Shown: piece by piece, positions 17,757-26,867 of the stretch
Position numbering within the stretch: the stretch's first letter is position 1
Layout of the letters: every line of letters begins with the position of its first letter
Source of the DNA: Desulfocarbo indianensis
GTDB lineage: Bacteria; Desulfobacterota; Desulfarculia; Desulfarculales; Desulfarculaceae
DNA length: 64,000 nucleotides
Reading direction: 5' to 3'
NCBI GenBank assembly: GCA_001184205.1
Contig: LBMP01000002.1
Coordinates: forward strand, 85,444 to 149,443
Notes under the pieces: model-generated
Told to the model about the DNA's origin: nothing
What the model saw: only the letters and a program-made list of their open reading frames with translations
Database searches by the model: none
Program-made: the position numbers and the translations under genes

Positions 17757-18539
17757 TTAAGCGGTCAGGGCCCGCCAGGCCGCCAATTCGGCCGAACGGG
17801 CCCGCCGGCGGCCGCCAAGGGCCAGCCAGAAGCGGGCTTCCCACTCGCCGCACAGTTCGCGCAAGGGCGGCCCCTGCTCCAGGGGGGGCGACGGCCCCAT
17901 TTGCCTGGCGAGCTTGCCGGTTTCCGCGGCCAGCAGCTCCAGCAAGTCGGAACGGCGCAACAGCTTTGCTCCATCGCGTTTCACCAGCCGGCCCAGGAGC
18001 CAGCCGTGGGCCGAATCCAGTTCATGCAGCCAGGGCCAGGAGGCCAATTCATCCCTGGCGGTCAAGCCCAAACCTGCCGCGGCGGCGGCCACTGGCGGGC
18101 CGAAAGCCAGGAGCCGCCTGACCGGGTTTTGGGCGCTGGAGGAAAACTGGAAGGGGTCCAGGCCCTGGCAGAGCTTCATCAGGGCAGCCCCTTCGGCGGG
18201 CGGCAGGGCGGCGTAGGCGCGGGACTCCGGGCAGGATTCCCGCTCGCACTTGTCGCGGTAGCCGGTCGGGCCGCGCAGGTCGCGGCCCTGGTTGGCGGCG
18301 GGATGCAGGAGGCAGCCCACCCGGCGGCCGGCTTTATCCAGGAAGCCCAGGCCGGGACAGAAAAAGCCGGTCTGGGGCTTGGCCGGCAAGCGGCCCGCCA
18401 AAAAATCGGCCCGGTTTTCCGCGAACATGCGCCGCCAGGAGCCCCGGTCCGCCAGGTGTTCATAACCGGCCGGCCGGATGGGCGGGCAGCAGGCGAAGCA
18501 GGAAAAGCCGGCCTGGGGCATGCACAGGGAATCGTTCAT
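17757..18539 (-). CDS. Cys-rich uncharacterised protein
   Basis: A 260-residue soluble protein that I do not recognise. Cysteines cluster at the N-terminus (SLCMPQAGFSCFACCPP), then FFCPGLGF, GCLLHP, DKCERESCPE and KLCQG, suggesting a metal or iron-sulfur site. The Cys-poor C-terminal half is helical. ATG 18539 (MNDSLCMPQAG) is chosen because the Cys motif begins there and a -10-like TATACT lies seven bases before it on the minus strand. The longer frame to 18785 runs through the divergent gene. The uspA-like gene follows 77 bases downstream. Confidence 0.7.
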   Translation of the reverse strand: MNDSLCMPQAGFSCFACCPPIRPAGYEHLADRGSWRRMFAENRADFLAGRLPAKPQTGFFCPGLGFLDKAGRRVGCLLHPAANQGRDLRGPTGYRDKCERESCPESRAYAALPPAEGAALMKLCQGLDPFQFSSSAQNPVRRLLAFGPPVAAAAAGLGLTARDELASWPWLHELDSAHGWLLGRLVKRDGAKLLRRSDLLELLAAETGKLARQMGPSPPLEQGPPLRELCGEWEARFWLALGGRRRARSAELAAWRALTA

Positions 18540-18547
18540 GGCCCCAG

Positions 18548-18575
18548 TATATAGGCGGCCCGCGCCAAGGCAAGC
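18548..18575 (-). promoter_or_regulatory. minus-strand promoter placing the start at the ATG
   Basis: On the minus strand TTGCCT is followed after 16 bases by TATACT. The ATG at 18539 comes six bases after the -10 box. This geometry predicts a leaderless or nearly leaderless transcript. Confidence 0.4.
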
Positions 18576-18597
18576 CTTGGATTTCATTGACCCGCGC

Positions 18598-18626
18598 TTG
18601 GCCAATGGGCCCGAGCCGTATATAAT
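18598..18626 (+). promoter_or_regulatory. plus-strand promoter upstream of the 67-aa ORF
   Basis: TTGGCC (18598-18603), a 17-base spacer and TATAAT (18621-18626). The predicted +1 is at or near 18633, the A of the ATG of the small ORF. Confidence 0.6.
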
Positions 18627-18632
18627 GCTGGC

Positions 18633-18836
18633 ATGTCTGGCAATGATTCCTTCCAAACCCTGCGAACCGGCGAACGGCCGCCCTGCCTGCGGGCGGGCTA
18701 CCGCATTTGCCGGGGCTGCTCGGGCTGGCGGGCCATGCTCAGGGCCTGCCGTCCCGGCGGAGCCTGGCAGGGCTCGGTGATCCATTGCCCCTGCACCGGC
18801 CTCACCTTGCGTTCCCGCCTGGCCGCCGGCTCGTGA
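18633..18836 (+). CDS. small Cys-rich protein, 67 aa
   Basis: A 67-residue ORF with six cysteines (PPCLRAG, ICRGCSG, RACRPGG, HCPCTG), resembling a small metal-binding protein of no family I know. Support comes from context. A good promoter places transcription start at its ATG, and its TGA overlaps the GTG of the DUF3047 gene as GTGA, the usual sign of coupling. No ribosome site precedes it, which fits a leaderless start. It might instead be a non-coding leader. Confidence 0.5.
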   Translation: MSGNDSFQTLRTGERPPCLRAGYRICRGCSGWRAMLRACRPGGAWQGSVIHCPCTGLTLRSRLAAGS

Positions 18837-19483
18837 AAAAGTTATTAGCGCCGCGTCTTCTGATCGTCCTCTGCCTGCTGGGGCTGGCGGTTCCCGCCGG
18901 GGCCGAGACTTTGCAACTGGGCGATTTCAGCGCCGGCGATCTGGCAGGTTGGGAAGAGAAATCCTTTGCCGGCCACACCAGCTATGAGCTGGTGAGCGAC
19001 CAGGGCCGGCGGGTGTTGAGGGCGCAAAGCCGCCAGGCCGCCTCCGGGCTGTTCAAGGAGGTGGAAATAGACCTGAAGAAGTATCAGGTCTTGCGCTGGT
19101 CCTGGAAAGTGGAGGGAGTGCTGGCCAAGGGCGACGCCCGCGCCAAGGGCGGCGACGATTACCCGGCCAGGGTCTACGTGGTTTTCCCGGCCTTTCTCTT
19201 CTGGAACACCCGCGGCATCAATTACATCTGGGCCAACAAGCTGCCCCAGGGCCAGGCGGTGCCCAACGCCTTTGCCAGCCAGGTGATAATGCTGGCGGTG
19301 GAGTCGGGCCCGGCCAAGGCCGGCCAATGGGTCAGCGAGGAACGCAACGTGTATCAGGACTTCAAGCGTCTCTTCGGCCAGGAGCCGCCCAGCCTGGGGG
19401 CGGTGGCCATCATGACCGACACCGACAACACCGGCGGACAAGCCACCGCCTATTACGGCGATATCACCCTCAGCGAACCCTGA
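18833..19483 (+). CDS. DUF3047 family secreted protein
   Basis: A 216-residue protein with a signal peptide (MKKLLAPRLLIVLCLLGLAVPAGAE; cleavage expected after the AGA). The mature part matches DUF3047, with RWSWKVEGVL, GDDYPARVYVVFP, INYIWAN and a C-terminal MTDTDNTGGQATAYYGDI. The family is periplasmic and of unknown biochemical role, with a likely beta-jelly-roll fold. It starts with GTG at 18833, overlapping the preceding small ORF. The last 42 bases reappear at 20563-20604. Confidence 0.8.
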   Translation: MKKLLAPRLLIVLCLLGLAVPAGAETLQLGDFSAGDLAGWEEKSFAGHTSYELVSDQGRRVLRAQSRQAASGLFKEVEIDLKKYQVLRWSWKVEGVLAKGDARAKGGDDYPARVYVVFPAFLFWNTRGINYIWANKLPQGQAVPNAFASQVIMLAVESGPAKAGQWVSEERNVYQDFKRLFGQEPPSLGAVAIMTDTDNTGGQATAYYGDITLSEP

Positions 19484-19489
19484 GCGCGG
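19448..19489. repeat. 42-bp repeat, copy 1 (3' end of the DUF3047 gene)
   Basis: These 42 bases encode the last residues AYYGDITLSEP plus the stop of the DUF3047 protein. They match 20563-20604 in the same orientation with two mismatches. Confidence 0.85.
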
Positions 19490-19520
19490 ACGCGCCCCCT
19501 TCGGGCGGCCCCCCCCGTGT

Positions 19521-19562
19521 CCCCACCAGCCCCCTCGGCCCCACCAGCCCCCTCGACCCCGG
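19521..19562. repeat. C-rich direct repeat
   Basis: CCCCACCAGCCCCCTCG occurs twice almost back to back in the C-rich gap after the DUF3047 gene. Function unknown. Confidence 0.5.
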
Positions 19563-19629
19563 CCCTCCGCCTGGGCTTCCGGCGCGCGTCATCCCTTGCC
19601 CGCGGTCGGGGAGCGTGTCCGGCCCAGCC

Positions 19630-20343
19630 CTACGCCGGGGCTTGGCGCGCGGGCTCCGGCCTTTGAAAATCCCTGGCCAGTAGGGTGAACAAAACGATGT
19701 AAGGCACGTAGGCGGTCATTTGCAGGGAAGCCGCGTGCAGATGGATGACCTGCCCCACCCCGGGGGCGGCGTAGATCAGAATCAAGGTGACTGACGTAGG
19801 GAGATGCCCCAGGGGGAAAAAGCCGGACCCCAAGGCCATCCACCGCATGAGGTTGGGCTTGGCCGCGGTGTTGAAGCGCGAGGCCAGGTATAAAAGCCCG
19901 CAAGCCAGCCAGGAGGCGGCCAGCATTACATAGAGCACCGCTTGGGCGTGCGCGCCGCCGGGCTGGGCAAAGTAGGTCGTGTATATGGTCATCAGGGCCA
20001 GAGCCATACCCAGGGCCTGCATGAGCACCCCGCCGGCCAGGATCACCCATCTCAAGCCCGTGGTTTTGGCGGGATTGGAGTGCGGCCCGCCTTTTTTCAG
20101 CACCAGCGCGGCCACGGCCGCGGCAAGGGCGAGCATGGCCACCACCGCCGGCGGCCAGACGTCGCTGCCGGAGCCCTTGATCAAGACCCCCTGGGGCAGG
20201 GCGTATTCGATTATCAAAGTCACCCCGAGGCCGTAGAGGAAAAACACCAGGTTGAACACGAAGACCGGCCAGCGCATGGTGTTCTTCTTGATGCAAAACA
20301 CGAAAAAGGCCACGAAGATAAGAGACAGGACCAGGCTGGTCAT
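19630..20343 (-). CDS. uncharacterised integral membrane protein
   Basis: A 237-residue protein with about seven hydrophobic helices (for example LVLSLIFVAFFVFCI at 4-18, and segments near 25-45, 68-82, 96-118, 130-150, 168-188 and 205-225). The N-terminus has no cleavable signal. I recognise no transporter or enzyme motif. Neighbouring genes give no clear functional hint. The start is the ATG at 20343; no strong ribosome site is evident. Confidence 0.65.
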   Translation of the reverse strand: MTSLVLSLIFVAFFVFCIKKNTMRWPVFVFNLVFFLYGLGVTLIIEYALPQGVLIKGSGSDVWPPAVVAMLALAAAVAALVLKKGGPHSNPAKTTGLRWVILAGGVLMQALGMALALMTIYTTYFAQPGGAHAQAVLYVMLAASWLACGLLYLASRFNTAAKPNLMRWMALGSGFFPLGHLPTSVTLILIYAAPGVGQVIHLHAASLQMTAYVPYIVLFTLLARDFQRPEPARQAPA

Positions 20344-20562
20344 CGGCTAGCTCCCCCCTGTGCAACCGCTCGGTCTCCGGGCCGGCGGCCGGTCCAGCGC
20401 CCAGCGGTATGCTATCCATGAGTATAGTAAACGCACCCATTATAGCCACCCGCGCCGCGGGGGTCAACCAAATTGGGAACACGGCTCGCGGGAATTACCG
20501 GCCGGCCCTTCAAATCGCAGGCTTGGCTGAAACCTCGCTTGGCGGCCCGCTGGAAGACCAGC

Positions 20563-20604
20563 GCCTATTACGGCGATATCGCCCTCAGCGAGCCCTGAGC
20601 GCGG
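20563..20604. repeat. 42-bp repeat, copy 2 (relic of a DUF3047 3' end)
   Basis: This copy reads SAYYGDIALSEP then TGA on the plus strand, preceded by sequence unrelated to DUF3047. It overlaps the antisense 3' end of the solute-binding protein gene, whose last codons and stop (20585-20587) lie inside the repeat. Confidence 0.85.
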
Positions 20605-21418
20605 CCAAATCCTCGTGGGGCAGCAGCTTCATCCAATCCGGGTTCTTGAACCACTTGTTCTGCATGGCCTCCAGCCGCCCGCTTCCCTGCAGGAGCAGGA
20701 TGAAGTTTTGCACCAGATTGTGCAGCAGCGGGTCCTCCGGGCTCATCGCGATGCCCAAGGGCTCGAAGGTAAAGGGCTTTTCCGTGGCCACGACGCCCCG
20801 GTCCCTGTGGCGGAAACTGGCCACCGCGCAGAAGGGGAAATCGGCCACCACCGCCTGCACCTGCCTGGCCAAGAGCAGCTTAAGCGCGGCTTCCTGGTTG
20901 GCGGCCACCACGTGCTCGGCCTTGGGCAGTAAATCCTTGAGCACCATCTCGCTGGTGGTGTCCTTGGCCGCGGCCACCTTGATCCCCGGTTTGTTCAGGG
21001 AAGCCGGCCCTTTGAGCTTTAAGGCCAACTCCCGGCTGGTGAGCACGCTTTGGCCGGCCAGCAAGTGGGGGCCGGCGAACATGAATTTGGCGTTGCGTTT
21101 GGGCGTGATGGTGATGCCAGAGATGGCCAAATCCACCTCGCCCTGGGCCAAGGCGGACAGAAGCTCCACAAAGGGTATGGCCTTGATCTCGAGCTTGACC
21201 CCAAGCGCAGCGGCCAGGTAGCGGGCCAAGTCCATTTCATAGCCGATGATGGTGCCGTCGGCGGCCTTGGCCGTGAGGGGCGGGTAGGTGGGGTCGGTGC
21301 CCACCACCAAAACCCCGCGCTCCTGGATGCGATCCAGCGTGGGCCCGCACCAGGCCGGAAGAGCCAACCCCAGGAGCAAAGCCGTCATCGCCAACCAGAG
21401 GCCCAGACGCTTTATCAT
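20585..21418 (-). CDS. ABC transporter substrate-binding protein, family 3
   Basis: A 277-residue periplasmic binding protein with a signal peptide (MIKRLGLWLAMTALLLGLALPAWC, ending in a possible AWC lipobox-like end). The mature part has the family 3 signatures GVLVVGTDPTYPPL, GYEMDLARYLAAAL and GEVDLAISGITITPKR, typical of polar amino acid receptors. ATG 21418 has GGGAGG six bases upstream. No permease or ATPase gene is adjacent, so it is an orphan receptor. Its C-terminal codons lie in a 42-bp segment duplicated from the neighbouring DUF3047 gene. Confidence 0.85.
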   Translation of the reverse strand: MIKRLGLWLAMTALLLGLALPAWCGPTLDRIQERGVLVVGTDPTYPPLTAKAADGTIIGYEMDLARYLAAALGVKLEIKAIPFVELLSALAQGEVDLAISGITITPKRNAKFMFAGPHLLAGQSVLTSRELALKLKGPASLNKPGIKVAAAKDTTSEMVLKDLLPKAEHVVAANQEAALKLLLARQVQAVVADFPFCAVASFRHRDRGVVATEKPFTFEPLGIAMSPEDPLLHNLVQNFILLLQGSGRLEAMQNKWFKNPDWMKLLPHEDLAALRAR

Positions 21419-21587
21419 GTTTTTCCTCCCGCTTATGGAAAGGTTCATTATGCAGTCCCGCCCGCGGGCGGGGCAAGCGGAGAAGGCCCGGGGGCGCTAA
21501 TGAAAAACCGGCTCCCTCTATGGCCCGGGGGGGGTGGCCAGGAAGGGGGCGCTTTGATAAAATTCCACCAATCACGGGAGGATAAGC

Positions 21588-23984
21588 TTGCCCGCCGCAA
21601 AAAAGCAGAGCCCGAAAAACAGGGACGCCAAACCCAAGGCCAAGAAAAAGAGCTGGCTGCGCCGGCTGCTCTTGTGGAGCGCCCTTTCCATGCTGTTCCT
21701 GGGCGCCCTGGCCGTGGGCGTCGCCCTGGGCGGCTGGTTCTGGATCAGCCAGGATCTGCCCAAGATAGACCGCCTGGCCGACTACGCGCCGCCGGCGGTG
21801 ACCCAGGTCTTCGCCTCCGACGGCTCCCTCATGGCCGAATATTCGCGGCAGCGCCGCTACGTCATCCCCTTGGACCAGCTTCCGCCCCAGGTGGTCATGG
21901 CCTTTGTCTCGGCCGAGGACGGCGAGTTCTTCCGCCATAAGGGCGTGGATTTGGCCGGCATCATCCGCGCCATGATCAAAAACCTGCGGGCGGGCCGGGT
22001 GGTGCAGGGCGGCAGCACCATAACCCAGCAGGTGGCCAAGGCCCTTTTGCTCTCCCCCCAGCGCACCTATATCCGCAAGATCAAGGAGTGGATACTGGCC
22101 TACCGCATGGAGAGCTATCTCAGCAAGGAAGAGATACTCTTTTTATATCTGAACCAGATTTACCTGGGGCACGGCGCCTACGGCATCCAAGCCGCGTCCC
22201 AGACTTATTTCGGCAAGTCGGCCAAGGAACTGAGCGTGGCGGAGGCGGCGCTGCTGGCCGGCTTGGTGCAGGCGCCCAGCCGCTACAGCCCCCTGCGCCA
22301 TCCCCGCCGGGCCCGCACCCGCCAGGTGTACGTGCTGGGCCGCATGGTGGCCGACGGGCACATCAGCCAGGCCCAGGCCGACCAGGCCCTGAACCAGCAG
22401 ATGGACATCCGCCTGCATAGGCCGGAGACGGTGGAAGCCGATTATTACAGCGAATACGTGCGCCAGTGGCTGGAGGACCGCTACGGCCCCACCATGCTTT
22501 ACGAAGGCGGCCTCACGGTCAAGACCGCCTGCGATCCCCGGCTCACCAGCGCCGGCTACGCGGCCATAGATCAGGGCCTGGCCGAGCTGGCCAAGCGTCA
22601 CGGCTTCAAGGGGCCGCTCTCCAAGGTGCCGCCCGCCCAGCTCAGCTCCATCGCCGAGCGGCCGGTGAGCGAGGTGGGCCTGGAAAAGGGCCAGGTGATG
22701 GAGGCGGTGGTGGTGGGCCGCGCCGCCGACACCTCGCCGCTGGTGCGCATGGGCGCCGGCCGGGGGGTGATCCCCGCCGCCGGCCTGGAATGGCTGCGCA
22801 GCCGTTACGGCAACAAGCCGGTGCTCAAGCCCGGCGACGTGGTGCTGATCAAGCTGATCGAATACCGCCCCGGCTCCAAGACCTGGCAGGCGGAGCTGCG
22901 GCAGGAGCCCCAGGCCCAGGCCGCCCTGATGTGCCTGGAGGCGGAAAACGGACGGGTGCGGGTGCTCATCGGCGGGCGCGATTTCGGCAAGAGCCAATAC
23001 AACCGGGCCATCCAGGCCCACCGCCAGCCGGGCTCGGCCTTCAAGCCTTTCATTTATTCCGCCGCCCTGGACAATCCGGTGCACGCCTTCAGCCCGGTAA
23101 GCGTGATTCTGGACGCCCCGGTGGTTTACGACGACCCCAGCCGGCCCAGCGACAAATGGAAGCCCAAGAACTATGAAAACGAATTTTACGGCCCCACCAC
23201 GCTCCGCGAGGCCCTGGAGCATTCGCGCAACGTGGTCACGGTCAAGATCCTGGCGGATTTGGGCCTGGACTACACCATAAGCTACGCCCGGCGCTTCGGG
23301 ATTCAAAGCGAGCTGACGCCCACCCTCTCCCTGGCCCTGGGCACCAGCGGGCTGAGCCTTTTCGAACTCACCAGGGCTTATTCGGTTTTCGTCAACGAGG
23401 GAAGGCTGGTGGACCCGGTTCTGGTGGAGGAGGTGCGCGACCGCGAGGGAAAGGTCATCTTCCAGGCCCGGCCGCAAGTCCAGCCGGCCATCAGCGCCCA
23501 GACCGCTTTTATCATGACCCATCTCCTGCGCGGCGTGGTGGAAAACGGCACCGGCCGCAGGATGAAGGCCCTGAACCGGCCCGTGGCCGGCAAGACCGGC
23601 ACCACTAACGATTTGCGGGACGCCTGGTTCATTGGCTTCACCCCCCGGCTGGTGTGCGGGGTGTGGGTGGGCAAGGACGACAACGAGCCCCTGGGGCGCA
23701 AGGAAACCGGGGCGCGGGCCGCGGGGCCCATCTGGCTGGAATTCATGCAGGAGGCCCTGAAAAAAGACCCGCCGCTGGATTTCCCGGTGCCGCCGGGGGT
23801 GGTCTTCGCGCGCGTGAATCCCAAGACCGGCCAGCCCATGCCGGCCGGGGTGGAGGGCGGCTTCTTCGAGGCCTTCCGGGAAGGGCAGGAGCCCCTGCCC
23901 CCGGTGGCGGGCGCTCCCCAGCCCCAGCCCCGCGCGGCGGAAGATTTCCTGCAAGCCGAGACCTTCGCCCCCAGCCGGCCCTGA
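21588..23984 (+). CDS. class A penicillin-binding protein (PBP1A type)
   Basis: A 798-residue bifunctional peptidoglycan synthase. It has a basic N-terminal tail, one membrane helix (about 31-53), and then a GT51 glycosyltransferase domain with EDGEFFRHKG, GGSTITQQVAKAL and LNQIYLGHGAYGIQ. The transpeptidase domain follows with SAFK (in PGSAFKPF), SRN and KTGT. All catalytic motifs are intact. The start is TTG at 21588 with GGGAGG six bases upstream. The C-terminal ~40 residues are Pro-rich. A bidirectional terminator follows. Confidence 0.95.
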   Translation: MPAAKKQSPKNRDAKPKAKKKSWLRRLLLWSALSMLFLGALAVGVALGGWFWISQDLPKIDRLADYAPPAVTQVFASDGSLMAEYSRQRRYVIPLDQLPPQVVMAFVSAEDGEFFRHKGVDLAGIIRAMIKNLRAGRVVQGGSTITQQVAKALLLSPQRTYIRKIKEWILAYRMESYLSKEEILFLYLNQIYLGHGAYGIQAASQTYFGKSAKELSVAEAALLAGLVQAPSRYSPLRHPRRARTRQVYVLGRMVADGHISQAQADQALNQQMDIRLHRPETVEADYYSEYVRQWLEDRYGPTMLYEGGLTVKTACDPRLTSAGYAAIDQGLAELAKRHGFKGPLSKVPPAQLSSIAERPVSEVGLEKGQVMEAVVVGRAADTSPLVRMGAGRGVIPAAGLEWLRSRYGNKPVLKPGDVVLIKLIEYRPGSKTWQAELRQEPQAQAALMCLEAENGRVRVLIGGRDFGKSQYNRAIQAHRQPGSAFKPFIYSAALDNPVHAFSPVSVILDAPVVYDDPSRPSDKWKPKNYENEFYGPTTLREALEHSRNVVTVKILADLGLDYTISYARRFGIQSELTPTLSLALGTSGLSLFELTRAYSVFVNEGRLVDPVLVEEVRDREGKVIFQARPQVQPAISAQTAFIMTHLLRGVVENGTGRRMKALNRPVAGKTGTTNDLRDAWFIGFTPRLVCGVWVGKDDNEPLGRKETGARAAGPIWLEFMQEALKKDPPLDFPVPPGVVFARVNPKTGQPMPAGVEGGFFEAFREGQEPLPPVAGAPQPQPRAAEDFLQAETFAPSRP

Positions 23985-24053
23985 CCCCCCCGGCCGTTGC
24001 GGCGGCCAAAGGCCCTCGTCGTTTGGATGGCCTGGCTCCCGCGCCAGCACAAA

Positions 24054-24085
24054 AAACCCGCCCTCCCCCAAGGGAGCGCGGGTTT
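24054..24085. terminator. bidirectional terminator
   Basis: The stem AAACCCGC...GCGGGTTT has an inner CTCCC/GGGAG stem. A T-run lies on the minus side (six A at 24051-24056) and TTT on the plus side. It sits between the convergent PBP and CBS-ACT genes. Confidence 0.8.
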
Positions 24086-24106
24086 CATATTATGAAAGCG
24101 CCGAGC

Positions 24107-24775
24107 TTAAATGTCGCTCAGCTCGTCGTACCCCACGTGGTCCAAGGTGAATTCGCCTTCCAGCTCCTTTTCCAGGCCGGCCAGCTTGTCCTGGGGCATG
24201 TCGGCGATGCGTATGGCCACCTTGCGGGTGCCTTCCTCGCACATGTCGTAGGAGGTGAGGATGCTCACCATGCGGCCGCCGTGCTTGCGGATGACGTCGG
24301 CCACCTCCTTGATGGAGCCGGGCCGGTCTTCCAGCACAAAGGAGAACACCGTGCCGCCGCGGTAGATGCCGGTGATGCTGGTCAGCACCCGGAAGACGTC
24401 GCCCTCGGACAGGATGCCCACCACCTTGCCGTCGTCCAGCACGGGCAAACCGGTCACCTTGTTCTCCAGCATGATCACCGCGGCTTTTTCCACGGTGTCC
24501 ATGGGCTTGATGCCGAAGACCTTGCGGCTCATGATGTCTTTCACCTTGAGCTCGCTCAGCAGATAATAAAGCTCGTGCACGTCAAGCGTGGTGGCTTTGG
24601 AAGGGCTGGCCTCTTTAAGGTCGCGGTCGCTGACGATGCCGATCAGTTTGCCCGAGTTGTCCAGCACGGGCAGCCGGCGGATGTTGTTTTCCTTCATCAG
24701 CTGCGAAGCCTTCATCACCGAAGTGTCGGGCCCCACGGTTATGGGGTCTGCTGTCATCCAGTCCTTCACGAGCAT
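24107..24775 (-). CDS. CBS-pair and ACT domain protein (AcuB-like)
   Basis: A 222-residue cytoplasmic sensor-type protein. Two CBS domains (about 1-60 and 75-132) start with VKDWMTADPITVGPDTS and VKDIMSRKVFGIKPMDT. A C-terminal ACT domain (about 140-215) has VLEDRPGSIKEVADVIRKHGG. CBS pairs bind adenine nucleotides and ACT domains bind amino acids, so a ligand-responsive regulator is expected, similar to AcuB proteins. GGGAGG eight bases before the ATG supports the start. The effector target is unknown. Confidence 0.88.
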   Translation of the reverse strand: MLVKDWMTADPITVGPDTSVMKASQLMKENNIRRLPVLDNSGKLIGIVSDRDLKEASPSKATTLDVHELYYLLSELKVKDIMSRKVFGIKPMDTVEKAAVIMLENKVTGLPVLDDGKVVGILSEGDVFRVLTSITGIYRGGTVFSFVLEDRPGSIKEVADVIRKHGGRMVSILTSYDMCEEGTRKVAIRIADMPQDKLAGLEKELEGEFTLDHVGYDELSDI

Positions 24776-24908
24776 TAGAGAAACCTCCCGTGCAAAGAGG
24801 GCGGCCTTGGCGCGGACCGCCCGTCCCGTGGTCGCGAAAATGGCAAAAACTTGAGCTTAAGTACTCATAAGAGTACAATCCAGCGACATTTGTTTGTCAA
24901 GGAATTTC

Positions 24909-26867
24909 ATGGTGATTATGCAAGGCCCCATCCCGCCCGCGGAAAGCTCCGGCGACCAATCCGCCAAAGACGCCATGGAGGTTTGGCTGGGCCGGCGGAG
25001 CCCCCTGGCGGAGTGCCTGCCGGGCTTTGAGCCCCGGCCGGGCCAGTTGGACATGGCCCGGGCCGTGGCCCGCGCCTTGGGGCGGGGGGTGCCCCTGATC
25101 GTGGAGGCCGGCACCGGCACCGGCAAAACCCTGGCCTATCTGGTGCCCGCGCTGCTGTCGGGCCTGAAGGTGGTGATCTCCACCGGCACCCGCACCCTGC
25201 AGGACCAGATCAACCACAAGGAGCTTCCCCTCTTGGCCAGGGCCATGGCCCCCGGCCTGCGTTGGGCCGTTCTGAAGGGCCGCGCCAATTACCTGTGCCG
25301 CCGCCGCTACGAGTCCTTCGCCAGCCAGCCGGATTTGAGCCTGCCGGGGGCGGACGCGGGCCTGGCCATGTTAAGGCGCTGGGCCAGGGAAACCAAAAGC
25401 GGCGATCTGGATCAGGTGCGCGGCCAGGGGCTGGGCAACGCCCTAGCCGCCGAGGTCACCGCCTCCAGCGAGCAGTGCCTGGGCGGCCGCTGCCCCCGCC
25501 GCGAGGATTGTTTTCTCATGGAGGCGCGCCGCCAGGCGGCCGAGGCCGATTTGGTGGTGGTGAACCACCATCTTTTTCTGGCCGATTTGGCGCTCAAGGC
25601 CGGCGGCCACGGCGAGGCCCTGCCCCGCTACCAGGCGGTGGTGTTCGACGAGGCCCATCTCCTGGCCGACGTGGCCACCCAGGTTTTCGGGGTGAGCGTA
25701 TCCCAGGCCAGGCTGAACACCCTGTTGCGCGATATCAACCGGGAAGCCCCCGGCGACAAGGAGCGGAAACAGGCCCTGGCCGCGGTGGAAGCCGCCGCCG
25801 CCAGGATCTTCGCCAAGCTCAGGCGCATGACCGGCCCGGCGGCCAGCCTGGGGCTGGAGCCCGGCCATCTGGATATGCTCTCCGCTCCGGGAAAGCAGCT
25901 GGCCAACGCCCTGGACGCCCTGGCCGCCGGCCTGGACGGCGACGAGGCGGAGGAAGCCCTGGCCGGCCGCGCCGCCGGCATCGCCCAGGACCTCGCCGCC
26001 GTGGCCCAGCCCGTGGCCGGCCGCACCGTGGCCTGGGCCCAGATAGGGCGGGGCGGCGCCAGCCTGCATCTCTCGCCGGTGGAGGTGGGGCCCCATCTGC
26101 AAGCGGCGCTTTATCAGGACATCTCGCGCCTGGTGTTCACCAGCGCCACCCTGGCCGCCGCCGGCGACCTGGACCCCGTGCGCCTGCGCCTGGGCCTGGA
26201 TTCCGACACCGTGAAGCTGGTGGTGGCCTCGCCTTTCGATCCCGCCCGGCAGGCCCTGCTCTACGTGCCGCAGAGCATGCCCGCGCCCGGCCATCGCGAT
26301 TTTCCCAAGGCCGTGGCCGCGGAAGTGGAGGAATTGCTCAAGCTCAGCCAAGGGCGGGCCTTCGTGCTTTTCACCACCCACCGCAACCTGGAGACCGTGA
26401 GCGGGCTGCTGCGCCAGCGCCTGCCCTATACCTGCCTGGTGCAGGGCGAGGCCCCGCGCATGAAGCTCCTGGAGCGCTTCAAGGCCGAAAGCCCCAGCGT
26501 GCTTTTCGCCACGGCCAGCTTTTGGCAGGGGGTGGACGTGCCCGGCCAGGAACTGAGCGCGGTGATCGTGGACAAGCTGCCTTTCGCGCCGCCGGACGAT
26601 CCCCTGGTGGCGGCCCGGGTGAAGCGTCTGGAAGAGGAGGGCCTGAACGGCTTCGCCCACCTCATGCTGCCCGAGGCGGTGCTGAGCCTCAAGCAGGGCC
26701 TGGGCCGCCTGCTGAGAACGCCCAGCGACAGGGGGCTCTTGGCCGTGCTGGACACCCGCCTGGTCACCAAGGGCTATGGCAAGGTTTTTCAGAAAGCCCT
26801 GCACCCCACGCCGCTGACCCGTAATAAAGATGACGTGCGGGAGTTCTTCAAGCCGGAGGCCGCTTAG
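24909..26867 (+). CDS. DinG/Rad3-type ATP-dependent DNA helicase
   Basis: A 652-residue superfamily 2 helicase of the iron-sulfur XPD/DinG class. Walker A is EAGTGTGKT. The DEAH box is VVFDEAHLL. The cluster cysteines are in NYLCRRRY and in EQCLGGRCPRREDC, giving four Cys. Motif VI is QGLGRLLRT. Such enzymes unwind 5'-to-3' at damaged or structured DNA. ATG 24909 is preferred over TTG 24894, with AAGGA six bases upstream. Divergent from the CBS-ACT gene. Confidence 0.92.
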   Translation: MVIMQGPIPPAESSGDQSAKDAMEVWLGRRSPLAECLPGFEPRPGQLDMARAVARALGRGVPLIVEAGTGTGKTLAYLVPALLSGLKVVISTGTRTLQDQINHKELPLLARAMAPGLRWAVLKGRANYLCRRRYESFASQPDLSLPGADAGLAMLRRWARETKSGDLDQVRGQGLGNALAAEVTASSEQCLGGRCPRREDCFLMEARRQAAEADLVVVNHHLFLADLALKAGGHGEALPRYQAVVFDEAHLLADVATQVFGVSVSQARLNTLLRDINREAPGDKERKQALAAVEAAAARIFAKLRRMTGPAASLGLEPGHLDMLSAPGKQLANALDALAAGLDGDEAEEALAGRAAGIAQDLAAVAQPVAGRTVAWAQIGRGGASLHLSPVEVGPHLQAALYQDISRLVFTSATLAAAGDLDPVRLRLGLDSDTVKLVVASPFDPARQALLYVPQSMPAPGHRDFPKAVAAEVEELLKLSQGRAFVLFTTHRNLETVSGLLRQRLPYTCLVQGEAPRMKLLERFKAESPSVLFATASFWQGVDVPGQELSAVIVDKLPFAPPDDPLVAARVKRLEEEGLNGFAHLMLPEAVLSLKQGLGRLLRTPSDRGLLAVLDTRLVTKGYGKVFQKALHPTPLTRNKDDVREFFKPEAA

